From positions 1-64,000 of the forward strand of contig CAXMNC010000130.1 in the NCBI GenBank assembly GCA_964194625.1: a DNA stretch of 64,000 nt, written 5' to 3'. Each line of letters starts with the position of its first letter. The stretch's first letter is position 1. The notes below the pieces were generated by a model, which had not been told where the DNA came from, did not search any database, and saw nothing but the letters and a program-made list of their open reading frames with translations. This document shows, one piece after another, positions 7,795 through 15,832 of the stretch. Origin of the DNA: SPGG2 sp964194625. GTDB taxonomy: Bacteria > Pseudomonadota > Gammaproteobacteria > Acidiferrobacterales > SPGG2. The position numbers were made by a program, and so were the translations under genes.

Positions 7795-8346
7795 TCAATG
7801 CGTCTTCAATTCGCCAGCCAGCAACGCGCTCACGAACGCCTGTAGATCATCGAATACCGGTACGCCGTCAAGCTCGCCGCTCTCTTTCAAAGTCTTTCTG
7901 CCATTGCCAGTGCGTACCAATACTGGTAACGCCATCGCGCGACGTGCGGCTACAATATCCCGTTCAGAATCGCCGACGACATACACACCATTGAGATTCA
8001 TCTTAAAGCGGTCAGCAATCTCGTTGAGCAGGCCTGGCTCCGGTTTGCGACACGCGCAGGCGTCTTCCGGTTTATGCGGACAAAAGAAAATTCCATCTAG
8101 GTCGCCACCTCGCTTTCGTACCGAATCCAACATGCGCGCGTGGATACGACCGAGCGTATCCATATCTAACAACCCACGGCCAATGCCGGATTGATTGGTA
8201 GCAACGACAACCCTGTAGCCAGCCCGGTATAACCGCGCTATAGCCGCCACGCTACCGGCGATGGGCTCCCACGCTTCCGGTGAAGTTATGAAATCTTCGG
8301 AGTCCTTGTTGATGACACCGTCGCGATCGAGAATGACTAAACGCAT
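7795..8346 (-). CDS. gmhB: D,D-heptose 1,7-bisphosphate 7-phosphatase
   Basis: 183-residue HAD-superfamily phosphatase that removes the 7-phosphate from D-glycero-D-manno-heptose 1,7-bisphosphate during ADP-heptose synthesis for the LPS inner core. The DxD nucleophile motif is at the N terminus (LDRDGVINKD), TNQSG is motif II, and the zinc-binding loop CPHKPEDACACRKP and VGDSERD (motif IV) follow. It lies directly upstream of plsC on the minus strand. The length matches the GmhB family, and the Cys-rich zinc loop separates it from histidinol-phosphatase relatives. Confidence 0.93.
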   Translation of the reverse strand: MRLVILDRDGVINKDSEDFITSPEAWEPIAGSVAAIARLYRAGYRVVVATNQSGIGRGLLDMDTLGRIHARMLDSVRKRGGDLDGIFFCPHKPEDACACRKPEPGLLNEIADRFKMNLNGVYVVGDSERDIVAARRAMALPVLVRTGNGRKTLKESGELDGVPVFDDLQAFVSALLAGELKTH

Positions 8347-8378
8347 TTATTGAGCAAGTCGATGGAACGTTAACCGTG

Positions 8379-8711
8379 TTACATATCGCTGAATTCGGAA
8401 ACGCGGATGCGGCCGTTTATCATCTTGGAATCCCGGGTCTTCAGTCGCTCCATTTTTTGCCAGAACGCTTGTTCCAAATCGAAGTTCGCAGCGATAGCAG
8501 TGCCGATAAGCAAAATGAATAAATCGGCGCACTCCTCCGCCAATGCCGTCTTGGCTTTGCCTTTAGTGATGCATGAGGCAATTTCCCCCAACTCCTCCAC
8601 CATTAAAGCAACTCGATGATTTAATTCCTCGCCACCGGTTTCCCGTAGCGCATGTTTATCGTGAAATGCCTGAACGGCAGCCAGCATGACTTTATACGAG
8701 TCAGCACTCAT
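8379..8711 (-). CDS. MazG-like nucleotide pyrophosphohydrolase
   Basis: 110-residue all-alpha NTP-PPase of the MazG-like group. Metal-binding acidic motifs are visible as VEELGEIASC and AEECADLFILLIG (EExxE followed by ExxD). Such enzymes hydrolyse noncanonical or excess nucleoside triphosphates to monophosphates. The protein is short, a single domain probably working as a dimer. It is inserted between gmhB and glyS in an otherwise conserved gene run, 13 bases after glyS. Substrate unknown. Confidence 0.83.
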   Translation of the reverse strand: MSADSYKVMLAAVQAFHDKHALRETGGEELNHRVALMVEELGEIASCITKGKAKTALAEECADLFILLIGTAIAANFDLEQAFWQKMERLKTRDSKMINGRIRVSEFSDM

Positions 8712-8724
8712 GCCAGTTTCCTCG

Positions 8725-10854
8725 CTAGTTTTGTAATTTGGACAAATCGGCGACGCGCAAGAACAACGCGCTAAGACGATTGAGTAAAGCCAACCGATTG
8801 GTTCTTGTCTCTACTTCATCCACCATGACCATGACCTTGTCGAAGAACTCATCGACCTGTGGCCGCAATGATGCAAGTTGCTTCATCGCTTGGGTATAGT
8901 CCCCCGACTCAAATAGAGGTGCAAGCGTCTGCCCTAAGTTGTCTACTTTCTGCGCCAACCTTTTTTCTGACTCTTCGGTCAAAAGCTCGCCTGCGACTCG
9001 ACGGTTTTCCACGCTACCAGCCTGTTTCAGAATATTGCGAATACGCTTATTGGCACTGGTCAGACTCTCCGACTCGGGCAATTTACGGAACGCCATGACC
9101 GCACGTACGCGTCGATCGAAATCCAGCGGGCGTGCGGGCCGACACGTAACCACCGCCTCGTATACGTCGGGTCGCACGCCAACTTCCGCGTAGTAAACGC
9201 GAAGCCTATCCATCATGAATCCGTACACCGAATCGACGGTATCGTCTTTGCGCAAGCTCTCGGGATAGTTGCGCCAAGCCGATTCAAGCAACGCCAGCAG
9301 ATCGAGCTCAAGGTTGCCTTCAATGATTATGCGCAACACGCCGAGGGCGGCGCGGCGCAATGCAAATGGATCCTTATCCCCAGTCGGGCCCTCACCGACC
9401 GAGAAAATGCCGATCAAGGTATCGAGTCGATCGGCGATCGCCAGCGCCTGGCCGGTTTGTGTCCGCGGGAGTTTGTCGCCTGCGTATCGCGGTAGATAGT
9501 GTTCTTGGATCGCGGTTGCAACCTCGGGATCCTCGATGTCATGTTGCGCATAGTAACGTCCCATGGTTCCCTGCAACTCGGGAAACTCTCCCACCATGCC
9601 CGTCATTAAGTCAGCCTTTGCCAGAAGGGCAGCGCGATCCGCCAGTTGCGCCGAGCCGCCTACTTCCTTGGCGATACCCGAGGCAAGCTGGCGCACGCGC
9701 GAAACCTTGTCAGCCACGCTACCTAAATTGACGTGGAAAACGACACCGTGAAGATCTTTTACTTTGTCCTCAAGACGTGTATCACAATCGCTCTGCCAAA
9801 AGAACTGGGCATCGGCAAAGCGCGCGCGTATGACGCGCATATGGCCCTCACGTATTTTCGCTACGTCCTTACTCTTGATATTGGCGACGGTAATGAAATA
9901 GGGCATTAGGGCGCCATGATTATCGACGACGTGAAAATATTTTTGGTGGTCGCGCATCGCCGCGATCAGAGGCTCGGGCGGAATCTTTAGAAAGCTCTTA
10001 TCGAAGGATCCAAGTATAGGCACTGGCCACTCGACAAGCCCGGTGACTTCCTCCAACAACCCATCGGCGATAACGGCGATACCTTTTTTTCGCTTGGCAA
10101 GCGCTTCCACCTTAGTTCGGATTAAGGCCTTGCGCGCGCCAAAGTCAGCGAGCACATAGCCGCGCTGCTCCAACGGACCTGGATAGATTTTCGCCGAGCG
10201 CAACGCGATCGGCCTAGGGCAATGGAAGCGATGGCCAGCTGTCTCTCGACCTGCTTTGATCGAAAAGAGTTCGCACTTGATGGCATCGTTGCCGTGTAGC
10301 AGTACTAACCAGTGGACTGGCCGCACAAATTCCTCGTCCGAAGCTCCCCAGCGCATGCGCTTTGGAATCGGTAAGGCCTTTAGCGCGTCTGCGACGACGG
10401 TAGGAATGAGCCTGTGCGCTAATACCCCCTTTTGTTTTTGCCGAAACACCAACCACGCGCCTTTGTCGTTTTCAAGGCGATCGAGTTGCTTCGGGGCCAC
10501 GCCACAGGAGCGGGCAAAGCCTACTGCCGCCGGCGTCGGCTGACCGTGTTCATCGAAGGCCGCCTGCCATGCCGGGCCTCGGCGTTCTGTAATCTGATCG
10601 GGCTGCTGCCGCAGGACTTCGGGTATTTGCACCGCTAGTCGTCTGGGGGTAGCGTAAACCTTGTAATGCTCGCTCAAACTTGTCGCCAGGCCAGCGGCCT
10701 GCAGTCCACGATGCAATTGTTTACCCAGGGCTTCGCTGAGCGCCTTAATCGATCTCGGGGGTAGTTCTTCGGTACCGACCTCCAGCAAAAGATCCGCCGT
10801 TACCTGCTTGGCCACAGATTTAGCCGCACGCTTGATCTTGGATCTAGCCTGCAT
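8725..10854 (-). CDS. glyS: Glycine-tRNA ligase beta subunit
   Basis: 709-residue beta subunit of the heterotetrameric bacterial glycyl-tRNA synthetase, which binds tRNA-Gly and is needed for aminoacylation with GlyQ. N-terminal LLLEVGTEELPPRS, MRDHQKYFHVV, FFWQSDCDT and the C-terminal anticodon-binding-like region (DKVMVMVDEVETRTNRLALLNRL) are characteristic. The N terminus carries about 18 extra basic residues before the usual start, with a Met at residue 1 but none nearer. It lies 146 bases downstream of glyQ on the same strand, a larger gap than usual but without a terminator that I can see. Confidence 0.96.
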   Translation of the reverse strand: MQARSKIKRAAKSVAKQVTADLLLEVGTEELPPRSIKALSEALGKQLHRGLQAAGLATSLSEHYKVYATPRRLAVQIPEVLRQQPDQITERRGPAWQAAFDEHGQPTPAAVGFARSCGVAPKQLDRLENDKGAWLVFRQKQKGVLAHRLIPTVVADALKALPIPKRMRWGASDEEFVRPVHWLVLLHGNDAIKCELFSIKAGRETAGHRFHCPRPIALRSAKIYPGPLEQRGYVLADFGARKALIRTKVEALAKRKKGIAVIADGLLEEVTGLVEWPVPILGSFDKSFLKIPPEPLIAAMRDHQKYFHVVDNHGALMPYFITVANIKSKDVAKIREGHMRVIRARFADAQFFWQSDCDTRLEDKVKDLHGVVFHVNLGSVADKVSRVRQLASGIAKEVGGSAQLADRAALLAKADLMTGMVGEFPELQGTMGRYYAQHDIEDPEVATAIQEHYLPRYAGDKLPRTQTGQALAIADRLDTLIGIFSVGEGPTGDKDPFALRRAALGVLRIIIEGNLELDLLALLESAWRNYPESLRKDDTVDSVYGFMMDRLRVYYAEVGVRPDVYEAVVTCRPARPLDFDRRVRAVMAFRKLPESESLTSANKRIRNILKQAGSVENRRVAGELLTEESEKRLAQKVDNLGQTLAPLFESGDYTQAMKQLASLRPQVDEFFDKVMVMVDEVETRTNRLALLNRLSALFLRVADLSKLQN

Positions 10855-11000
10855 TTCTCACCGAGTCTCGCAGCGAGGGCGTGTCGTTGCTCGTAAATAC
10901 ACGACTGCAGGGACGCGGGAGGTAGCGCAACGCCGGGAGCGGTTGCCGAGAATCGCGTCGGGAGCAGCGATCGAGTAGAGAGCTGGTGGGAAATACAGGC

Positions 11001-11891
11001 TTACAAGGCATGTGGGTGCCGGCCGGCCTTACCGCGTGGAAATCCGAGCGCCTCCCTCCTGTCGTAGTACTTCTGCGCTATCTCGCGTACAAGCGCGCGC
11101 ACTCTGCCGATATAGCGAGCGCGCTCGGTAACACTGATTGCACGACGCGCATCTAGCAGGTTGAATAAGTGTGATGCCTTCAAGGCCATGTCATAGGCCG
11201 GCAGCGGTAATGCGAGCTCAAGCAATCGCTTACTCTCGCGTTCACAATCATCGAAGTGGCGGAACAAGGTATCTACATCAGCGTGTTCGAAGTTGTAGCG
11301 TGAGAACTCGATCTCGTTCTGTCGGTAGATATCGCCGTATCGAAACCCAGGGGCCCACTGCAAATCGAAGACGTTATCGACGCCCTGAATGTACATAGCG
11401 AGCCGCTCTAAGCCATAGGTAATCTCACCGGTCACCGGCCTACAGTCGAGTCCACCGACTTGCTGGAAGTAAGTGAACTGAGTGACCTCTGAGCCGTTCA
11501 GTCGTACCTCCCAACCAAGCCCCCAGGCGCCGAGGGTAGGTGACTCCCAGTCATCTTCAACAAAACGGATATCGTGTACCAACGAGTCAAATCCGAGTTC
11601 TCGCAGCGAGTCGAGATAGAGCGCCTGCATGTTTAGCGGCGATGGTTTTAGAACAACCTGAAACTGATAGTAATGCTGCAGCCGCTCCGGGTTCTCAGCA
11701 TAACGTCCGTCGGTAGGCCGACGCGATGGCTGAACGTACGCCGCGCGCATGGGTTCAGGACCAATTGCCCCGAGCGTGGTCGCAGGATGAAATGTACCGG
11801 CACCGACCTCCATGTCGTAGGGTTGCATGAGGATGCAGCCCTGCTGGGACCAGTAGTGCTGCAAGCTGAGTATCAGTTCTTGGAATGTCAA
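11001..11891 (-). CDS. glyQ: Glycine-tRNA ligase alpha subunit
   Basis: 296-residue catalytic alpha subunit of glycyl-tRNA synthetase, forming glycyl-adenylate and Gly-tRNA with GlyS. The N terminus MTFQELILSLQHYWSQQGC, the QPYDMEVGAGTFHP segment and QPSRRPTDGRYGENPERLQ-like class II motifs are nearly invariant in the family. The start ATG is clear. It is the first gene of the minus-strand run toward plsC. Normal length. Confidence 0.97.
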   Translation of the reverse strand: MTFQELILSLQHYWSQQGCILMQPYDMEVGAGTFHPATTLGAIGPEPMRAAYVQPSRRPTDGRYAENPERLQHYYQFQVVLKPSPLNMQALYLDSLRELGFDSLVHDIRFVEDDWESPTLGAWGLGWEVRLNGSEVTQFTYFQQVGGLDCRPVTGEITYGLERLAMYIQGVDNVFDLQWAPGFRYGDIYRQNEIEFSRYNFEHADVDTLFRHFDDCERESKRLLELALPLPAYDMALKASHLFNLLDARRAISVTERARYIGRVRALVREIAQKYYDRREALGFPRGKAGRHPHAL

Positions 11892-11942
11892 CGGCGTATT
11901 TGGAAGGTACAGGGCTCGAGTGCCACCGAAACGGTCGACAAA

Positions 11943-12737
11943 TTATAACCTGTCGGCGTGCCTAGACGCACGCTCGTGCCACTCGTGATCGAATCGCCGC
12001 ATGAAACCCGTAATCTTTGCTACACGTTTATTGAAACGTTCAGTGTGTCTACTCGGATTGTGTTTTTTTGGACTCGGTAGCGATGCCACCAGAGCGACCG
12101 CCTGATCTAGGGTTAAGGCCGAAACCGGGACGCCCCAATATGCGTACGATGCTGCTTGCACACCATAGATGCCAGGGCCAAACTCGGCGATGTTCAGATA
12201 GAGCTCGAGGATACGTCGCTTCTTGAGTCGTCGCTCCATGCCCCAGGTAAGGATTAATTCATGCCATTTGCGCAGAGGATTGCGGGCTGAGCTCAAAAAA
12301 AGGTTTTTAGTGGTCTGCTGTGAGATCGTACTGGCACCCAACACGAAGCGGCTCTCGGCAAGATTGTAATTCATGGCCTCTTTGAAGGCGATGAAGTCGA
12401 AGCCATGATGCTCGTAGAAACGGCTGTCTTCGGCGACAACAACCGCGCGCACGACGTCACTCGGGATATCAGCCAGGGTGACCGGCTGCCAACGCAGTGC
12501 CGGCAGTTCTCGGTCGCGACGCTGCTTATGCTGGTAATCACTAATGAATCTGGACTTGGGCACGGGGCCGACGGTAAGCCTATCCCAATCTGGCCATATG
12601 AGGGCTATGTAAAACGCATCTACGATCAGCACAAGTAGCAGCGAATAAAATGACCAGCGCACTAAACGCACAAGCCACTTAAACAGGGACGATGTGTCGG
12701 TATGCTTGCGCCGGCGACGACGCGTTATCCAGATCAT
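11943..12737 (-). CDS. mtgA: Monofunctional biosynthetic peptidoglycan transglycosylase
   Basis: 264-residue GT51 glycosyltransferase that polymerises lipid II into glycan strands at the periplasmic face. One N-terminal transmembrane helix (about 25-47) follows a basic cytoplasmic stretch rich in Arg/His. The catalytic domain shows VVAEDSRFYEHHGFD (catalytic Glu), STISQQTTKNLFL and the RILELYLNIAEFGPGIYGV motif. No transpeptidase domain follows, which fits MtgA rather than a class A PBP. It is divergent from the M48-like gene at 12824, with 86 bases between the starts, and lies 51 bases upstream of glyQ. Confidence 0.94.
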   Translation of the reverse strand: MIWITRRRRRKHTDTSSLFKWLVRLVRWSFYSLLLVLIVDAFYIALIWPDWDRLTVGPVPKSRFISDYQHKQRRDRELPALRWQPVTLADIPSDVVRAVVVAEDSRFYEHHGFDFIAFKEAMNYNLAESRFVLGASTISQQTTKNLFLSSARNPLRKWHELILTWGMERRLKKRRILELYLNIAEFGPGIYGVQAASYAYWGVPVSALTLDQAVALVASLPSPKKHNPSRHTERFNKRVAKITGFMRRFDHEWHERASRHADRL

Positions 12738-12823
12738 CTTGTGCTATAACAGAGAACAGATACTCATGGAACTTCATTTACAAACAATAAAGAACCGAGA
12801 TCGGTAATCGTTGCCGCGCAAAC

Positions 12824-14146
12824 ATGGTCGATCCCTATCCTCACCAAAGGTCGCTGTTTGCAATTTCGATGGTGCTTTCAGCACTTTTTTGGATCGGCCT
12901 TGCCTTCCTCTTCAAGATGGCGGTGAAAAATGGGCCGTTGGTGATCGGGGTGGATCATTTTGCCATCGGCGCGGCAGTTCTGATAATTTTAGTTTACCTG
13001 GTCGCCCACCTTCGTAAAGCCAGACGGGTGGCCTATTTGCGTGGGGAGGCGGTTGAAATCGGCACCAAGCAACACCCGGATCTATTCTCGCGCCTCAAAT
13101 CCACATGCCGACGACTGGAAATCGAGGATCGCCCGGCCGCCTATCTGTTTCAGAATCCAGAGATTACGGATTGTTTCAGTTTGCGGTTTCAGGGTGCCAG
13201 TTTTCTCGCCTTAAACGGCGAGGTCATCGGTGCGCTGACCGATCGTCAGGGGGCTATCGACTTCGTAATGGGCCAAGAACTGGGGCGCATCGACGATCGC
13301 CAGGCGCCGTGGACCACCTTCTTGCTGCCGGCGTCAGTGTTGCCATTGATCGGCGCTGCCTACGCGCGCGCCAAGATCTACACCTATGACCGCTGCGGGA
13401 TTGCGGCTTGCAAAACAAAGGTAGATGCCGCCTTTGCGCTTGCCGTCGGCGCGAGCGGTAGCCGCCGCTGGAAATCGTTCAACATCCCCCAGTTCGCGAG
13501 TCAAAGCAATGATAGCAGTGGTTTTTGGATGTCACTTGAGCAACTGATCTCATCAACTCCTTGGCTTAGCAAACGCATGGCCCATCTTAGAGCGATCGCC
13601 ACCAATAGCGAGAGTTTTGTGCCACGTCGACACCTGCTTGCTTACCCGATTGCAAGCCTAGTACCCAACATCGGCACGCGCGCATGGCTGGGGGGGTTTC
13701 GCGTATTGGTACTGGCACTATGGGTGGCGGTTATTATGCACATTGGTATTGCCACTCGTGATTGGGTGGTGCGTTATGAAATCATCGATTGGGTTGCGGC
13801 TCGATTTCAGTCAACCCCAGGCGCGATGACAACCCCCAGTGCGGTGAGCCCTACCCCGAAGACGGAAAAACCAGGAGATGCGTACGCGAGCGTGGATGCC
13901 GACCTAAAACAGCTTGGCGGGCTTGCGCTTGCACGCCAAGGTGCCGAGCGAGATGTTCCGTGTGAGATCGGCAACCCAGAGACCATCAAATTGCGTTACC
14001 GCTGGACTCGCTACGCCTTTAGCTGTGATGAGCCCGTGGTCTACACGATGATCGAACATGGTGAATTCGAACCTGGAAGGCTCGCGCACATCCGCAAATA
14101 CGATTGGAAGAGAAAACAGATCTTAGCGGGGCAATCCAAACCTTGA
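12824..14146 (+). CDS. M48-like membrane protein lacking zinc ligands (predicted pseudoprotease)
   Basis: 440-residue protein with the layout of integral-membrane M48 (HtpX/Ste24-type) peptidases. Two N-terminal helices lie at about 10-30 and 42-62, a soluble peptidase-like region follows, a helix is near 285-305, and the C-terminal domain is periplasmic or cytoplasmic. Where M48 proteins have HExxH it reads QELGR (151-155). The downstream zinc Glu of the EYxxD motif is Ile185 in IYTYDR. All three zinc ligands are therefore missing, while the surrounding family residues (LPLIGAAYARA, TYDRCG) remain. The frame is long and intact, so it may have a non-proteolytic role such as a decoy or scaffold. 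Start ATG chosen as the first in frame. Confidence 0.78.
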   Translation: MVDPYPHQRSLFAISMVLSALFWIGLAFLFKMAVKNGPLVIGVDHFAIGAAVLIILVYLVAHLRKARRVAYLRGEAVEIGTKQHPDLFSRLKSTCRRLEIEDRPAAYLFQNPEITDCFSLRFQGASFLALNGEVIGALTDRQGAIDFVMGQELGRIDDRQAPWTTFLLPASVLPLIGAAYARAKIYTYDRCGIAACKTKVDAAFALAVGASGSRRWKSFNIPQFASQSNDSSGFWMSLEQLISSTPWLSKRMAHLRAIATNSESFVPRRHLLAYPIASLVPNIGTRAWLGGFRVLVLALWVAVIMHIGIATRDWVVRYEIIDWVAARFQSTPGAMTTPSAVSPTPKTEKPGDAYASVDADLKQLGGLALARQGAERDVPCEIGNPETIKLRYRWTRYAFSCDEPVVYTMIEHGEFEPGRLAHIRKYDWKRKQILAGQSKP

Positions 14147-14537
14147 GACGCACAAAGGTGGATCTCAAGAAATTCGGCCGGGCCGCGGACAGTCGCTCCT
14201 AGCCCGTACGCCGGGTAGTGCAGACTCGGCGTTGTGCGCCGCGAAATAGTCACACCACCGGCACCTGCCTGATAATGGACAAGGCGCTTGCTTTAGGATA
14301 AGGTCTCACCCCCCCAATGAGCGGGGCAACTACCCGGATCACCACGGAGGAGTGCACCACGGAAGGGCGAAACATACAAAAGAATAAGAACTGACGGGCC
14401 CGTAAGGGCCCGTTTTTATTTGCTTTTTCCTATTTGATGGTCACTCCCGCATGTTTTCGGTCGCAACCAAACAGCATCTGTGTGGGCTTCGCCTGGGTGC
14501 CGGGACAACAACTTTAGGCTAGTATTTCGGCAACACA
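14147..14537 (+). other. Gene-free stretch, possible small RNA ending in a terminator
   Basis: No ORF of note. From about 14260 the strand is rich in short potential stems (CCCC...GGGG, CACCACGG repeated at 14340 and 14355). It ends in a strong Rho-independent terminator with no coding sequence immediately upstream, since the M48-like gene stops about 250 bases earlier. A small transcript or a long 3' UTR are both possible. Confidence 0.35.
14394..14420 (+). terminator. Rho-independent terminator
   Basis: Perfect 8-bp GC-rich stem (ACGGGCCC/GGGCCCGT) with a GTAA tetraloop, followed by a run of T. Confidence 0.88.
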
Positions 14538-15599
14538 ATGGAGGCAAGTGACGGTTTGAACGAACCGCAAAAAGCGATCGCCCTCATTTCGGGCGGCCTA
14601 GATTCGATGCTGGCAGCCCGACTGATAATTGAGCAGGGCGTACACGTAGAGGGTATTAACTTCTATACCGGCTTCTGCGTCGAGGGGCATACCCACGCAA
14701 TCCGTAATCACCACCGAGCAAAACCCAAACGGAACAATGCCCTTTGGGTAGCCGAGCAACTCAAGATAAAGCTCCATATTATCGACGTTATCGAAGAGTA
14801 CAAGGATGTCGTCATAAACCCCAAGCATGGGTACGGCGCGAATATGAATCCTTGTCTCGACTGTAAATCATTTATGGTCGGCAAGGCGCGACAGTGGATG
14901 GAGCAGAACGGATTCGACTTCATCATCACCGGTGAAGTTATAGGTCAGCGACCGAAGTCCCAACGGCGCGACACTATGCCGGTGGTGGCGCGTGAATCCG
15001 GTGCCTTCGACCGTTTGCTGCGTCCGTTGTGCGCGAGGCTACTGCCACCGACATTACCTGAACGAGAAGGTTGGGTAGACCGCGAAACACTGTTGCGTAT
15101 GAACGGCCGCTCGCGCAAACCACAAATGGCACTGGCCAAGCAATTTGGTTTTACCGATTATGCACAGCCGGCAGGTGGTTGCTGCTTTCTTACCGATAAA
15201 AGCTATTCACACAAACTGGCCGACCTGTGGCAATCGCGCGGCGAGAAACGTTACGACCTCGACGACATTATGCTGTTAAAGGTGGGTCGCCACTTACGAC
15301 CGCGACCCAATTTCAAACTTATCGTCGGTCGCGACGATGGCGAGAATAATTTTCTCCACGGTTACCGCCGGCAGTATGTTCACATGTTTCCCACCAGTCA
15401 CAAGGGTCCTCTGGTTTTGTTGAGCGGCACGGCCGACGCTGGTGATCTGCAACTGGCAGCACGGCTTACGGCGCGCTTCAGCCAAGGGAAAGAGGATGAG
15501 GAAGTGACCGTGGCCGTACACGATACACAGGGGGGCGAGCAGCTAGTAACGGTTAGGCCGATGTCGCCGGCGGAGATCCCCGGCGATTGGTATCTATGA
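14538..15599 (+). CDS. PP-loop ATPase, ThiI/MnmA-like tRNA thiolation family
   Basis: 353-residue protein with an N-type ATP pyrophosphatase PP-loop SGGLDS (18-23), NPCLDC (Cys106, Cys109), ITGEVIGQRPKSQ and AGGCCF (Cys215, Cys216). The C-terminal domain resembles NFACT-R/DUF814 RNA-binding modules (LKVGRHLR, LIVGRDDGENN). The family is usually annotated as tRNA 4-thiouridine or 2-thiouridine synthase-like (established only by homology). The fused domain and Cys pattern differ from E. coli MnmA and ThiI. The stop overlaps the ATG of a TusA-family gene, so a persulfide relay TusA to PP-loop enzyme is a natural reading. The first ATG is used. Confidence 0.82.
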   Translation: MEASDGLNEPQKAIALISGGLDSMLAARLIIEQGVHVEGINFYTGFCVEGHTHAIRNHHRAKPKRNNALWVAEQLKIKLHIIDVIEEYKDVVINPKHGYGANMNPCLDCKSFMVGKARQWMEQNGFDFIITGEVIGQRPKSQRRDTMPVVARESGAFDRLLRPLCARLLPPTLPEREGWVDRETLLRMNGRSRKPQMALAKQFGFTDYAQPAGGCCFLTDKSYSHKLADLWQSRGEKRYDLDDIMLLKVGRHLRPRPNFKLIVGRDDGENNFLHGYRRQYVHMFPTSHKGPLVLLSGTADAGDLQLAARLTARFSQGKEDEEVTVAVHDTQGGEQLVTVRPMSPAEIPGDWYL

Positions 15600-15832
15600 A
15601 TATACACGAGCTCGATGCCCGAAATCTGTTGTGTCCGTTGCCCGTCATCCGAGTCCAGGACAAGGTGAAAGGGCTGGCCGCCGGCGATGTGCTCGAAGTA
15701 GTCTGCACCGACCCGGGAGTGACCAGCGATATCCCGGCCTGGTGTCGTATCAATGGCCACAAGGTCCTGACCACTCGCACGCAAGGCCACGAGATCGTGA
15801 TCCGCATCGAGGTTGGTTCGCTTGACGGATAG
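15596..15832 (+). CDS. TusA-family sulfur carrier protein
   Basis: 78-residue two-layer alpha/beta sulfur-carrier. The sulfur-accepting Cys is in the family CPLPV motif near the N terminus (ARNLLCPLPV), followed by VLEVVCTDPGVTSDIPAWC. The ATG overlaps the upstream stop (ATGA), so translation is coupled to the PP-loop ATPase. That makes a role in delivering persulfide sulfur for tRNA thiolation the simplest inference. A TTG nine bases upstream is an inferior start. E. coli TusA acts in the Tus relay to MnmA, but this homologue may belong to another TusA subfamily. Confidence 0.88.
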   Translation: MNIHELDARNLLCPLPVIRVQDKVKGLAAGDVLEVVCTDPGVTSDIPAWCRINGHKVLTTRTQGHEIVIRIEVGSLDG

